Position numbers and translations under genes: made by a program
Notes under the pieces: model-generated
What the model was told of the DNA's origin: nothing
Seen by the model: only the letters and a program-made list of their open reading frames with translations
The model's database searches: none
Part shown: positions 15,201 to 25,966 of the stretch, in pieces
How positions within the stretch are numbered: the first letter of the stretch is position 1
How the letters are laid out: every line of letters starts with the position of its first letter
Source: Apostichopus japonicus
Lineage: Eukaryota > Echinodermata > Holothuroidea > Aspidochirotida > Stichopodidae
Assembly: GCF_037975245.1 (NCBI RefSeq)
Contig: NC_092562.1
Coordinates: forward strand, 3,552,001-3,616,000
Reading direction: 5' to 3'
DNA: 64,000 nt

Positions 15201-18200
15201 ATCTGAAGTTACGACATTGTGCTTGTGCGTGACTCCGACATCCATAAGGTATACACACTTCATTGAACTTAGTGACATGTTCACCATTTCTAAGGAAATC
15301 TGCATCAAATAGGGCCCATACGAGTATTTTACGAAAGTTTAATGAGAAAATGTTCCCACACGTGGGTTTATGTATGCTGTATAACCACGAGAAATCCAAG
15401 CAGCTCGAGTAGCGACCACTTTGTAAGTGTGTTGTCACAGCAGACCTATTATTTAGAATGAGGGGAAAGTCCCAACTTTTGAACAGAGACGTCAACGCCT
15501 ATAGCTGCGGCGTGTCTGTAGGAGACATTCCGTAGGCTATAGATATTTTGCACACGCGAATCAGTGCAGAAAATGTTTCATACCGAACATACTTTTGATG
15601 TACACGTTATAACTTACGGGAAGTCTAAGGAATGTGTGTCATCCTATCAACCAATTATTCCATGATTCCATTGTCATCAACAATCAAGTACATTCTTTGT
15701 TTGTTTTAGTCAACGAGCTGTCCAGTATGCATAGCCATTTATGCGAATAACGCATTGCATGTTTTCGACAATTGCTCAGCTGTAATGCATATACCCTTTA
15801 TGTATATCTATATAAAAACTATGATATATTTCGACATAAAAGGAACAACTTCATCGTATTGCGTCATGTATACATTGTAAATATTGCAATAGCGTGTTTC
15901 AAATAGCACAGAAAATTCAAATTTCAATGGATATATGCGAGAGTGCATATACAGGTCTAGTGGTGCTGAGATGGGTACACCATAGTTGTACACACAGCGT
16001 ATAAACACTACAGTGTGTACAATATCGTACGCACATCGGCTATCGAAACTTTTCGGCAACGGTTTTCCGAGCTTGGTAGTCCAATAACCGCGCATGGGCA
16101 GTGAATTAAATGTTCGCCTCCCACCCAAAATCACGCTATCTGGCCTTTAAGCACTATGATCTAAAAACTCTCGACTTGAATCGATAATCTGAATTGAAGC
16201 TCTACTAGGACAGCAGCGTAACTAATAAAAAAGGAAAGGTCATGTGTAGGTGTGGGCTTGGGATCATTCTTTTAATTTTGGTCATTGATAGTAAGAGCAT
16301 ATCTCTTCACATTTAAACGTTTTCCCTCCACACCCGGCCTAGCCTCCAAGAAACTCGATATACTACTTGAAATACACTGTCTGACTTCATTTGAAATTGC
16401 ATTGATATCGAACCACGAGCATGAGCACATAATCCATGTTTCATTGTGAAGAAAAAAACTTAATCCAACATTTATTTCAGCCTATTGCAAGATAATCCCA
16501 TCCGTGGAATGTCGTCAGCATTTCTTGATGAATTGATCGACGGAGGTGCCATGTAAGTTAATTTCCCACTGATTTCAAGCCCTTTGGTATATTTACTTTA
16601 CTTCGACTTCACACAACGTCATATCTTAAAAAGTTTTATTAGTCAACCTGTATCCCGTCGACGTAAAAAGACAAGAAGTTGTACTTATCAGCTATTACTA
16701 TTTACTGATCCATAAATTTGTAATATTTTTTGGCGTGATCATATGGACATATCAACAGTTTTTTTACATTTTTTATCACAAAATGATCTGTATTCAATTT
16801 GATTGCGTAATAATAATCCTGTAACCTGATTTATATACATCGATGTTGCATTACAATTGGGCTTCTGTATTGATATATCGGTAATCAACGTAAAAATGTA
16901 AGTGGTTTACGTCGCGATGTTGTACGTTGGTTACGTTGGTCGCCTTATGAAAACAACATACACAAATATGTTAAATTGTTGATTTTTAACTCATTTTAGC
17001 CGATACTCTTATATGACTTAATTAACACTGTTATCGGAATACCAAATAATAAGCCTATATATATAATAATGAAGTAATAAAATGAATGTCGTTGTATGAT
17101 GTTATCGAAGTGTGTATCGTGACTTTATCGTATGATTTGCTTAAAGTTTGCATATTTATGTTGCACTTTGTAATTGCAAGAAAAAAACTAACATTGGAAT
17201 AATTCCATTACACGATTTATTTTAAAATCATATACAGGAATCTATCTTGTGAACAGCTTATACTACCCACGATTCGGGAACAACTGACTGTGTAAGCTTA
17301 TTCAATTATCTCTATTTTGGTGCTGCTGATTTGAGTGAAAGAAATATGCTACTATGAAATAGTGAACGGCGTAGTACCTTCCTCGGAGGGTGGGGGGGGG
17401 GGGAGGTGGGAGTGACTCTTCTCGCCATACTGCTGCTTAAGTTGGCCCGGAGGGACCCGTAACTCTTCTCATGCTGACAATGCTCTATACCAATTACAAG
17501 AACAAATAACAAAACCAATGAATGCCATAAGCACTGTAGTTTACCGCATGAAAGGCAATATCATTAACTGGGTTGTTATGGTGTTCATCGTGTACATAGT
17601 GCAAAGCGCACGATGCCCCACAATGCAGTTAAACACTACAAGAATTAGCATACCTTGTTCATAATTCATTTCAGTGTCTAACTACACTTCGAAGAGTTAC
17701 TAATCTCTTTCCTCTGCACGATTCAACCGTTTTCGTGTATACATCACCTTGACGTGCGTTAAATGCACAATAGAGCAAAATGGCCGCTACGCCGAGAAGA
17801 ATGTAATTCAGCTCATATATAATGAACTGATAAATGGATAAATGATAGCCTTTATAACAAAGATTATCGATGATATTATAATGCATAGAAATCCTTTGAT
17901 GTTACCTCCCAGTAGCAACCCATCCAAACATTGCATTTTAAATTCGAATGTCAGTTGTGGTTTCATATGTAAACGAACAGTATAGTAGTCTCCCTTAATA
18001 AATCAATTAAAATAAATCAAAATTATACATAATTTCTGTTCCATTTGGCTATAGAACATGTCTGCGTCCATCGACTGTGATGGTCATGAACGTAAGCAAC
18101 GATGCTGCCCGATGGTTTCAAACTAGAGGATTTTATTGCATAGAAACTCAGGTGGATAATCTCAATGAGTGTACATCTTGTCCAACTGGCACATACAGTA

Positions 18201-21200
18201 GCACCTCTAGTGCCGTTACTTGCCAGGCTTGTCCACGTGGTATGTATTGTCACTGGTAAAGCTCTGGCAACCATTATTGTTATAAACATTGAAGCCACAG
18301 TCTATCTTATAACTTGTTTTTTATAAGAGGATGAAATGATGTTTTTTTCCGTATATATTTTGGAGAATCGATGCTTGTCAGTTAATACCCTTAACTTACT
18401 AACTGACAATTTTGCAACCTATGGCTCGTACATCTCAAACTAAGATTATTTTATTTGATAAGAAGTGTTGTATGCAAGCACATTCGCTATATATAACTAC
18501 AACATTATTTGTCACAAATGATTGCCATATGGAACTGTAAATGTTAGAAGTCTGAAACATATTTGTTTTAACAGGTGGCTTCTATCAAGATCAAGTTGGC
18601 CAATACTCCTCGGATATAACGCCCATAAACTGTAAAAATTGCACTGAAGGAACATTTGTATGGGAAGGTTCAGGAAAAGACCCTCTGAGCTGTAAAGTTT
18701 GTCCCACTGGAACAAATAAGAATGCATTTGCAGGATTTCGAGCTTGTTTTTGTTTGGAGAACTATTTCAGGCGTGATCGATTTGATGAATGTGAGCTTTG
18801 TCCACAGGAGGGTGTACAGTGCAAAGATGATTACATGACCATACGCCAAGGCTACTACTGGAACTGGAGTTACACAGATATTGCAGAATACAAACGGTTT
18901 GTGGAAAACCTTCTGACATTTAATGAATCTTATGAGGAGACTGCAACAAGATTTAATGGATCTCTTCCCAAAGCTCATAAATGTTTGAAGAGCGGTAGAT
19001 GCCCTAACGATGTTGATCAAATCACAGGAAATTGTGCAAAAGGGTACACTGGTTGGATGTGCACAATTTGTGATGAAGAATTCTTCCCTATATTTGGACA
19101 TTGTCATCCTTGTCCAGCTCTTAAATATTTCATTTTGGAAACTTCAATCATTTTCATCGTTCTTGCTCTTTTCCTCTTTCTTCTGTTTAAGTCTTATCAA
19201 TATCAGAGACGACGGTCTCGATCCCTTGTAGACAGTACGTTGGCCTTGGTCAAAATAGTTCTCGGATTTTATCAAATTATGGCAGAATTTTGGGAATCTA
19301 TAGATGTTATCTTTTGGCCACAGTTTTTTAAAAGCATTGCTGCATGGCTGGATATTTTGCAATTTAATATTTCAAGCATACTGATAAAGCCCAAGTGTTT
19401 CTGGCCTGCGTTTGAGATAACACCGTACACAGCTTTTACTCTGGGCGCTATGTTTCCATACTTTTCAACGGCTTGTGCCATTCTGGCTATTGGTGCGGTA
19501 AAACTTTATGCAACAGTTTCAGAAAAGAGGACCCCCGCGAACGTTGACGACATTACTTCCCGCTTGCAACGTTACCAAAATAATATTCTTACCTTTCTGG
19601 TTCTTATATTATTTGTCACTTACCCATCAACTTGTAACGTTATCTTTGCACTTTACGGCCCTACTTGCGACACATTTGCTCTTGATGAGTTTGGTGTTCA
19701 TAACATTAGCATACTGCGATCTGATTACTCAATAAACTGTAACACGACCACCCATCGTCGTTTCCAAATCGCTTCGTACTGTTTGTCAATATATGTCATT
19801 GCATTTCCGACAGTTCTATTTCTTCTTCTGTGGAAATATGCTAGTCATAATACTACCAGCAGCGAGCTTGATGAACATGACAACGGTGATTCACCAAAGT
19901 GGTTGAGGTTTCTTTATGAGAATTACCAGTCTAATTTCTGGTACTGGGAAATCATCGAACTTGGCCGTAAGGTGTCACAGACCTTAGTAATCGTCGTACT
20001 CGGATGGAATAGTTCATTCTCTGTCACAATCACGTTGACATTGGCTGTCATCTTCCTGAGTTTACATATTTCTTTCAGACCGATGGAGGACAATATCGAA
20101 CATTACTTGCAGGTGAGTCATACTACGGTATATTGCATCAAGCTGCCAAACTGAGTGTCGTAAAAATATTTATGATCACACCGTAAGAATTGGACTCGAC
20201 TACAATATATTGAAAATAATAAACTGCTCCGTAAATGCCTCTTGCTTTCAGCATTGATATACAAAAGCTGTTCTTTTAATATTTCACATATCAAATGGTT
20301 CTCGCATTTTTCGTTAATACTTTCAATGAATAAAACAATATATATCACAATATGGGTGGGGGAGGGGGGGGAGTGAACTGGTCTATGGCATGTGTTTGCT
20401 TGTTCTTGTTCAGACCAGACTACAACCAGAAGACTACGTCCTCCCAATCGATTGTATCATCATATGAGTTCCACTACAGTGCTACAGTACTATATACGTC
20501 AATTATGGCAACTGCGTACAAAAGATTTCGTCCAATTAAACCCATCCAAATATATACAACATGCAAATTGCATTGTGTCTGTACACAGTATAGGTGCAGA
20601 GTACTGTTTGATACAGTATACACAGTAGGTAATAACGGAACAATACTACATACCAAATAAAAATTGGACTAGTGGTTGTTTATGGCCTAGCATGGGTCAT
20701 ATTCTGCATTGTACAGGTGCAGAGTACTGTGTGATACAGTACACACAGTAGGTAATATTGAACCAACATTACATACTACATACAAAATTAGACCAGTGAC
20801 TGTTTAAGGCCTAGCCTGGGCTACATTCTAATGAGCCTCTAACCTGTGGTGATGGCAAAATCTCAAGTAACCAATGTATACAGGACAGAATATATGGAAA
20901 ATTTTGTAGGTGGCTACCTTTATTTTAACAAAGTTCTTATCTCAGAGAGAGAAATTGTCTTGCTGCGCATGAATAATTGATCCAACTTTCAAAACATGCA
21001 ACATCCATTAAGCATTAAGCAAATCGTGTAATGCGTCATTATGTTTGAAAAGGAAAGCTGCTGCCTAAAGTTTACTTGTGACTTGTGAGACTGATTTCAC
21101 ACACTACTACCCTTCAAAAGATGATGAATAATCTGGGAAAGTTTTAGAGAAAGTCTCTTCCCAACTTTAGATGTCCCATGACTTCTTCAGTGCCACCTCA

Positions 21201-22701
21201 AATTTATAAGGCCTAACATATTATTAGGCCTAGTCTACATCAGGTTTACCACTGCCATGATAAAGATTCAAGATGTAGCTTAGCCTGTGTCACATTGCAA
21301 TGAAAGGTTAACGTTATGTCTTACTACGTAACGCTACGGCTAGGTTACTTTCGTAAATCTCGCACGGTATTGCGAACAACTTGTGCCTAAATTCAAGACC
21401 CCGAAAGGCCAATATATCGTGATTTAGGCAAACTGCTTTCGTCCAGCAGAGCCACTTCTTTTCTAACCTACGCCCAATATTCAAGCGAAATACATCAATA
21501 ATTTATAAGGAATATTAGTGAGAGTTTACATCAAGTAGTCTTACCGAATCTCGAAAGGTATAGTACGGTATGTATAGTATCGTTGATGCAGTAGGCCATA
21601 GCTACTGTCTGTTGATGGTTCGTATGACATACGACATGCATTACGTACACAACAAAGTCAACTCGGCGATGAATTATAAGTGACGTACACTCACCATAGA
21701 GCAGAATATAAGTTCTTATATTCTGCTCTATGATACTTACAGAAACGTTTTCTGTGGCCATGGCTCATGGCTCCGTACCAAACTTTTTTTGTTCGACGTC
21801 ATCATTTTCTACAACTCGTAGTCTTAGCAACAAACAAACAAAAAACTCTGGAGTATGCAACATAATTCCATTCACAAAAAGAAAAGAAAACAAAAGAACA
21901 AAAGTATACAAACAAACAAAGAAACAACACGGATGTAGATGAAAGCAGTAAACAAAACTTAATGATTTTATGACAAAAACATATCATTCAAATTGTTCTT
22001 ACAGCTGGCAAGTCTGTGGGTCATTTTCTTCAACATGCTCCTAGCAGCAGTTCCTGCCTCTGACTCTTCCAGTGGACATCTCACAACGGATATCCTGGTC
22101 ACGTGTCTGGTGATTTTAAACACCGGTGTTCTTGTCATTGCAGTAGGTAAGTGGATCCGGGTATACTTAGATGATGTGGAGATGAAGAGGGGGACAGGAG
22201 GGAAACGTTTGAAAAAGTTGTGTCAATGCCTACAAATTGGGGATTCCTGTATCGCTTGGCGTTCTGGACGGATTGTGGGGGGGGGGGGGTACAAAAACTT
22301 TCGCGTTATTCACCGAAATGGCGTTTGATTGGTATACACCTCGTTTATACAGTGATCTTTTCATTGAATCGGTTACAAAAGGCATCTTTGATTCTCTTAT
22401 GCACACCAGAGATTTAGTATATTTTACAGGTGAATATTTTGAATAACCAGGATTGATAGCATTTGAAACATTATCACACTCCTTTTCCTTGGACTATAAA
22501 CTTGTGATTCACGTCCTTGGTGGGGGTGACATTTGCCCGTTAGTTACCTTATTCTAAAGGATGAAACTTTGTTCCTTTCTTTCAGTGGTGACCATCTTAA
22601 AGATGGTGAGAATCATGTGCAACAAGAATTGTTTCCGCCAAGGAGAAAACGAGCAACAACCAGAGGACTTTACAAATGAAATTGCACCACTTTTAAGTTA
22701 A
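2451..22701 (+). CDS. Gene 1: 3' part of tandem paralogue of the LRR-GCC-multiTM receptor
   Basis: Visible exons: 2451-2522, 12753-12905, 14363-14431, 14974-15054, 16481-16552, 17238-17291, 18055-18239, 18575-20112, 22005-22146, 22586-22701 (TAA). They correspond one to one with exons 10-19 of the complete gene at 36316-55776 and keep the same phases. No stop or frameshift is seen in them. Exons equivalent to 8 and 9 are missing because of a deletion between 2068 and 2069. Exons equivalent to 1-7 are not found to the left, where a LINE fragment and (TA)n DNA lie, so the gene is 5'-truncated here or continues outside the window. A 9.4-kb transposon sits in the intron between the first two visible exons. 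It is a functional paralogue if the missing 5' exons exist upstream, otherwise a pseudogene. Confidence 0.75.
2762..3126. mobile_element. TTAA-type MITE, forward orientation (gene 1 intron)
   Basis: The left end is TTAAAGGCATTAAAGACTCG. The right end read in reverse begins TTCAAGGGAGTGAAGACTCG, and in the second copy of the array that end still reads TTAAAGGG. The ends are thus imperfect terminal inverted repeats of about 23 bp inside TTAA, typical of piggyBac/Kolobok-type insertion. No coding capacity. The same repeat lies in opposite orientation just after the stop codon of gene 1. Confidence 0.65.
6305..6700 (+). pseudogene. 3' fragment of a CR1-like LINE
   Basis: Translates to the C-terminal signature of CR1-type LINE reverse transcriptases: KRLVHAFVSSHLDSCNRLIY in one frame, then ARLVTLSRKCEHITPILVNL, HWLQVKKRIMCKLMLLTYK and YLCKLL in another, ending FSAAAKL. 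At least one frameshift near 6400. It sits in an intron-like gap of the SAMD3-like relic, so it is a later insertion. Confidence 0.8.
8240..8720. repeat. Three degenerate tandem repeats of about 175 bp
   Basis: Units share a GATAGTG...GGTAGTG(C/T)...CCTTT(G)GGG...TTTAGG...CATATGGGCCA...GAAAT(A/C)ACTCAAAAT order, starting near 8270, 8430 and 8590. G runs occur in several units. Non-coding; inside element 1. Confidence 0.6.
10200..11770. repeat. Degenerate repeat family in element 1
   Basis: A module with CATGAATATTAAT(A/G)AGT(A/G)GG, AAATTCTTAAAATGTCAATA, GCAACGGTAT and CATACTT(G/T) recurs near 10295-10440, 10590-10740 and 11620-11765, each with a (T/C)CCTATTGTTTTTGTT-like lead. No protein recognised. 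Confidence 0.6.
12050..12187 (+). repeat. tRNA-like SINE head
   Basis: 12110-12185 can be laid out as a tRNA-like body: CCCACCA at the start pairs with TGGTGGG at the end, TTAGCTCAACAGACAGC resembles a D arm with A box, and CGCAGGTTCGAATCTGTG resembles a T arm with B box (GGTTCGAAT). The T stem is off register, so it is a pseudo-tRNA or SINE rather than a working tRNA. A second box-A-like segment (GGTCTAGCAGTGGTTAAGAC) lies just upstream at 12061. Confidence 0.5.
12200..12660. repeat. Subterminal tandem repeats of element 1 (about 106 bp)
   Basis: About three units containing TGGTCATGTGACTAATTGAA, GACTAATCGTTTAGGTCGCT and AAGCCTGGTCGATAGAGG, spaced about 105-107 bp apart (TGGTCATG at 12321, 12428 and 12533). 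The TGACTAGT/ACTAGTCA core also occurs near the left end. Possible transposase-binding arrays. Confidence 0.75.
18575..20112 (+). CDS. Gene 1 exon equivalent to 17: cysteine-rich stalk and membrane core
   Basis: 1538 nt between an ACAG acceptor and a GTGAGT donor, the largest exon of gene 1. Compared with 51489-53029 I count about ten amino-acid changes, about four silent ones and one codon indel, so this part is much better conserved than the ectodomain exons. The membrane core contains the conserved block WLRFLYENYQSNFWYWEIIE. Confidence 0.85.
20588..20832. repeat. 123-bp tandem duplication in the last long intron, copy 1 only
   Basis: The block beginning AGGTGCAGAGTACTGT occurs at 20592 and again at 20715, with the following GGTAAT, ACATAC and GGCCTAGC(A/C)TGGG pieces in the same order. 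Copy 2 has a single unit at about 53511-53630. Confidence 0.8.
21695..21732. repeat. Perfect 38-bp hairpin (18-bp arms, TT centre)
   Basis: CATAGAGCAGAATATAAG, then TT, then its exact reverse complement. Intronic, about 270 bp upstream of the exon at 22005. The copy 2 equivalent (54495-54532) has one arm mismatch. Confidence 0.9.
22005..22701 (+). CDS. Gene 1 terminal exons: last membrane segments and tail
   Basis: 22005-22146 is identical in sequence to gene 2 exon 18. 22586-22701 differs from gene 2 exon 19 at one residue (I to S near the C-terminus). The stop TAA is at 22699-22701, followed within about 30 bases by a MITE. Confidence 0.8.
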
Positions 22702-22714
22702 ATATCAAACAACC

Positions 22715-23067
22715 AGAAAACTCGCGCACAAAGAAACGCCTGATGCCGATAATCTGATCTAGTTTCGAAGGAGGTGTAACAGAAGTGTCAGACACTACCA
22801 TCGATCCCAGAAACACAGCTTGTACCGTCGGTAATTAGACATAAGTGTAGTCGTTACATGCAGCTACGGTCAATACACACAACACACAGTGTACATAGCA
22901 GCGATGGACATCTCAGGTCCAGATAACAAGAGATAACACGGTATCACGTTTCATTACTGTCTGCATTTTGTAGCGACAAGAAGAAAATTTCACTTGCAAG
23001 CAACGGAAAGTTAACTTTTTTTTCAGAGTGAGGCACGCGGTTTGGGGCGAGTCTTCAATGCCTTTAA
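22715..23067. mobile_element. TTAA-type MITE, inverted copy in the 3' UTR region of gene 1
   Basis: Reverse complement of 2762-3126 with moderate divergence: it runs from ACTCGCGCACAAAGAAACG to GGCGAGTCTTCAATGCCTTTAA. The end nearest the stop codon has lost its clean terminal repeat. With the forward copy it brackets the distal LRR and membrane exons. Confidence 0.65.
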
Positions 23068-23439
23068 GCAAGCACGAAGAATGTTACATCTACAGTGAGG
23101 TACTATAGGTCTTTGTTACATTCATGACAATTGCATTTTCTATGTTTTACATTCATTATTCATTCAGGGGTTATTGATATGAAAATATCTATCATATTGG
23201 TAATGTTTCAGGGGAATTAATTCATGTTTTTATTCTAGCAAACATCTATATATTATTGCGCAAAAGAGGCTTGTCATCACCACTGCACCCAAACCTCGAT
23301 AAACCCACAGATTGGAGGTAAATCTGCATGTAGAGTGAAGTTAAATTATCTGCTAGCCTGTACTTTTTAAAAGCTTTTATATCATTTCATATGTTCAAGT
23401 AAGCAGCCTTTATATGTAGTTTATTGCAAAATTATAACA

Positions 23440-23445
23440 AATAAA
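23440..23445 (+). promoter_or_regulatory. Possible polyadenylation signal of gene 1
   Basis: AATAAA about 740 bases after the stop, conserved in copy 2 at 56515-56520. Other AATAAA motifs exist nearby (for example near 23552), so the assignment is weak. Confidence 0.25.
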
Positions 23446-23928
23446 AAAAAAGAAAACATTTATGAAATCAATTTCTGTTGATTGAAAATTCTATTTAACA
23501 AAGACATCATCAAATGTTGTCCCCAACTAACTGCTTCAATACATTAATTATATGAATAAAATCTGAAATTTTTTCTTCAAGAAACTTAAACAAAACATGT
23601 GCCAAAGTCAAGTTGTTACATTTGGCACAGTGTTAAGTAGTAAAAAATAACAAATAACACGACATATTTTTTATGGCTGTTCTGATACGAGCACCAAAGG
23701 ATAAAACAGCCATTGTCTCCTATGTTATTTACCTGCATACACAGGTGCCAAAACTCTTTAATACTTACTGGTCTGGGTTGCGGTCTTAATATTGGTATTT
23801 TGATTATTGACGTTTGGATCGATGATATTAAAGTAACAATAATGACCATTTTCTACAATTACTCTGAGGTACCAAGGGTAGAAGATAGGCCAAAGGTCAG
23901 GCTTTCCATAATCATTCTTAATAGTCCA

Positions 23929-24757
23929 GTACCATTTGTGGACTTGGCCCATGGATCTGTATTGTACCATTACACCATCATGAGAGAGATCCAGACTTAA
24001 AAAAATATTTTATACCAAAAATAAAAGAAGACCTAGTCCCTTCACTGTATCCGGAAGTGTACAACGGGTATGTCCACAAATGGAAACCATTCGCAAATTC
24101 CTCCCACACACTCCCTTACTTAAATGCATATCTGTCTGAATGATCGCCGAGTTATTTAACGCTCACAGCTGCTCTTAGCAGTACATCGTCCCCGGTCGCG
24201 AATTTTTTCCCCCAAACAGGTTCTCAATTGTGTATAAATAGTCGCTCATGATTGGTCGGAAAAGTTACGTCATAACAATATAACCCTTCACTTCGAGGTT
24301 ATCAAAATGTCTGCATCCATTCGTTGCAACGAAGATATACCCGTTCAAAAGTACCCGCAGCTTTTCGTAAATATATGTAGATGTGTTTGGAATTGGTTTA
24401 GACATAATGAGCACACTATTATTGTATGATCTACTTTGATCGAAGATTTCTGTGAAAGTATTTATCGATAACATCGCACAGTGAAAGTTTCGTACAGGGG
24501 TACATAACACATGCGATATAGGCCTATATGTATTATAACTGTGTACACAGTGCAGTGACGGAAATACATCATACTGTAGCATGGTGGGCTCATAATTGAC
24601 GCACTTAAGGATTTGATCAACGATTTCTATCAAGGAAAAATCAAAATCACTCAACTGTATGTGTTTTTCATATGTGTGGTTCCTCAGAAATGTAATGATC
24701 TCAATATATTTATTGTTCTGTGCATATGCAACGTACAATTGAGCAGAACTTGACCAC
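23929..24757. other. Segment present only in copy 1, with a 179-codon minus-strand open frame
   Basis: Copy 2 jumps from the base matching 23928 to the base matching 24758, with eight filler bases (57001-57008). The minus strand of 24265-24804 is open from an ATG for 179 codons (starts MCQFRGMKELDTADILWSS). No motif is recognised and its status as a gene is doubtful. The 24190-24270 part is an imperfect inverted match to 31165-31250. Confidence 0.5.
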
Positions 24758-25076
24758 AAAATGTCTGCCGTGTCAAGTTCTTTCATACCCCTAAATTGAC
24801 ACATTCGTCAATAAGCTAACTGTAGTGAAGGCTTTAGTATACATCCATTGACTTTAGATGCTGTTTGCTATACTTTGAGCCTCTAAGCTTGGACAGATCA
24901 GGTCCCAGAGAGTAGTGTTGTCCATGATATTGAGGAAATGTTGGTTATTTTTAGGTTGCAAGATTTCCAAATGCCCAAAAACTGAACGTACAAAACCGGG
25001 GGGAAGGGTGTTAAAAGCTTAAAAATTCCACAATTTGGTCATTAAATAGCTGAAATGGATTCAAACTCATGAAATA
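24758..25076. repeat. Segmental duplication block 1d (matches 57009-57331)
   Basis: Intergenic DNA shared by both copies, ending at the TA target of element 2. No gene seen. Confidence 0.85.
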
Positions 25077-25966
25077 CTCTCTTAAATTTATAGACTGAAA
25101 TTTCAGTCTAATAGACTGAAATTTCAGTCTAAGAGCGGACGAACTGAGGGACCAGTTCCTTCAGACTGAAATTCAGTCTAAGGAAGGACTGAAATTTTCA
25201 GTCTGTAAAACGACTGATTTTTAGTCTAGCTAGACTTAATGATTTCAGTGTAACAGGACTGGAATTTACCCTTTCTTAGACTGAAATTAAGCCAAATTAG
25301 ATTAGAATCCAGCCTATAAGGTTTAATTTATTTTATTCAATTAGACTTTAAAAAAAAGTGGCTAGACAGAATATCGTCATTTTATACTTTTAATTCAGGG
25401 ATTAATAGTCCAATATGCCAGTCAAAAAACTGCCCAAAGGCACTAAATTGGGACGATTACAGTCGCCCTCCAGGCAGGTTAAAGGAAATTTCCCCGTAAA
25501 ATTGTAAAAATTCCTAAATGGAGTATAATCTTAGAAACAACTGGTTAAAAAAGCAGGTTGATAGTTACATATTTTTAACTTAGATTTTGCTTTACAATAT
25601 ACAATAATTCATGGGAACATTCCACTAACTATGGAAATAAGAAAACAAAAAACCTGTTAAAAGTTTAAAAACTGTATTGAGACTGTCTTTATTTATTTTC
25701 TTGGATACAGGATACATTTAAGAAATATAAACAAAAAATAGTACAAAAGCTAAATTTGTTTGCTTGGGTTTTATTTATGATATCTTAGGTCTAAATAATA
25801 GTTATTTACCTAAACTACAAAAATAAATTAAATGTTAAGTTTTAGTTATGAAATATTCCAAAAATTAAAGTTGCAATTCCGGTGCCGACGATTTGACATG
25901 CAAACTCTATAAATGTGGTCAAGTTTACCAGAAATTTCTAATTTGACCATAACTAATTTATTTTGT

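Larger units (their letters stand above)
12684..23928. repeat. Segmental duplication block 1c (matches 45800-57000)
   Basis: Covers gene 1 exons from 12753 to the stop plus 3' flank. Introns align throughout with small indels: about 190 bases at 16640-16850 are mostly absent from copy 2 (near 49760-49795), a 123-bp repeat is doubled here, and copy 2 has 283 extra bases at 54649-54931. No other gene seen. Confidence 0.9.

Noticed and set aside
18670-19107. 145-codon minus-strand open frame overlapping the large membrane exon (also 51584-52021)
   Set aside because: Antisense shadow of a well-supported exon; conserved only because the exon is.
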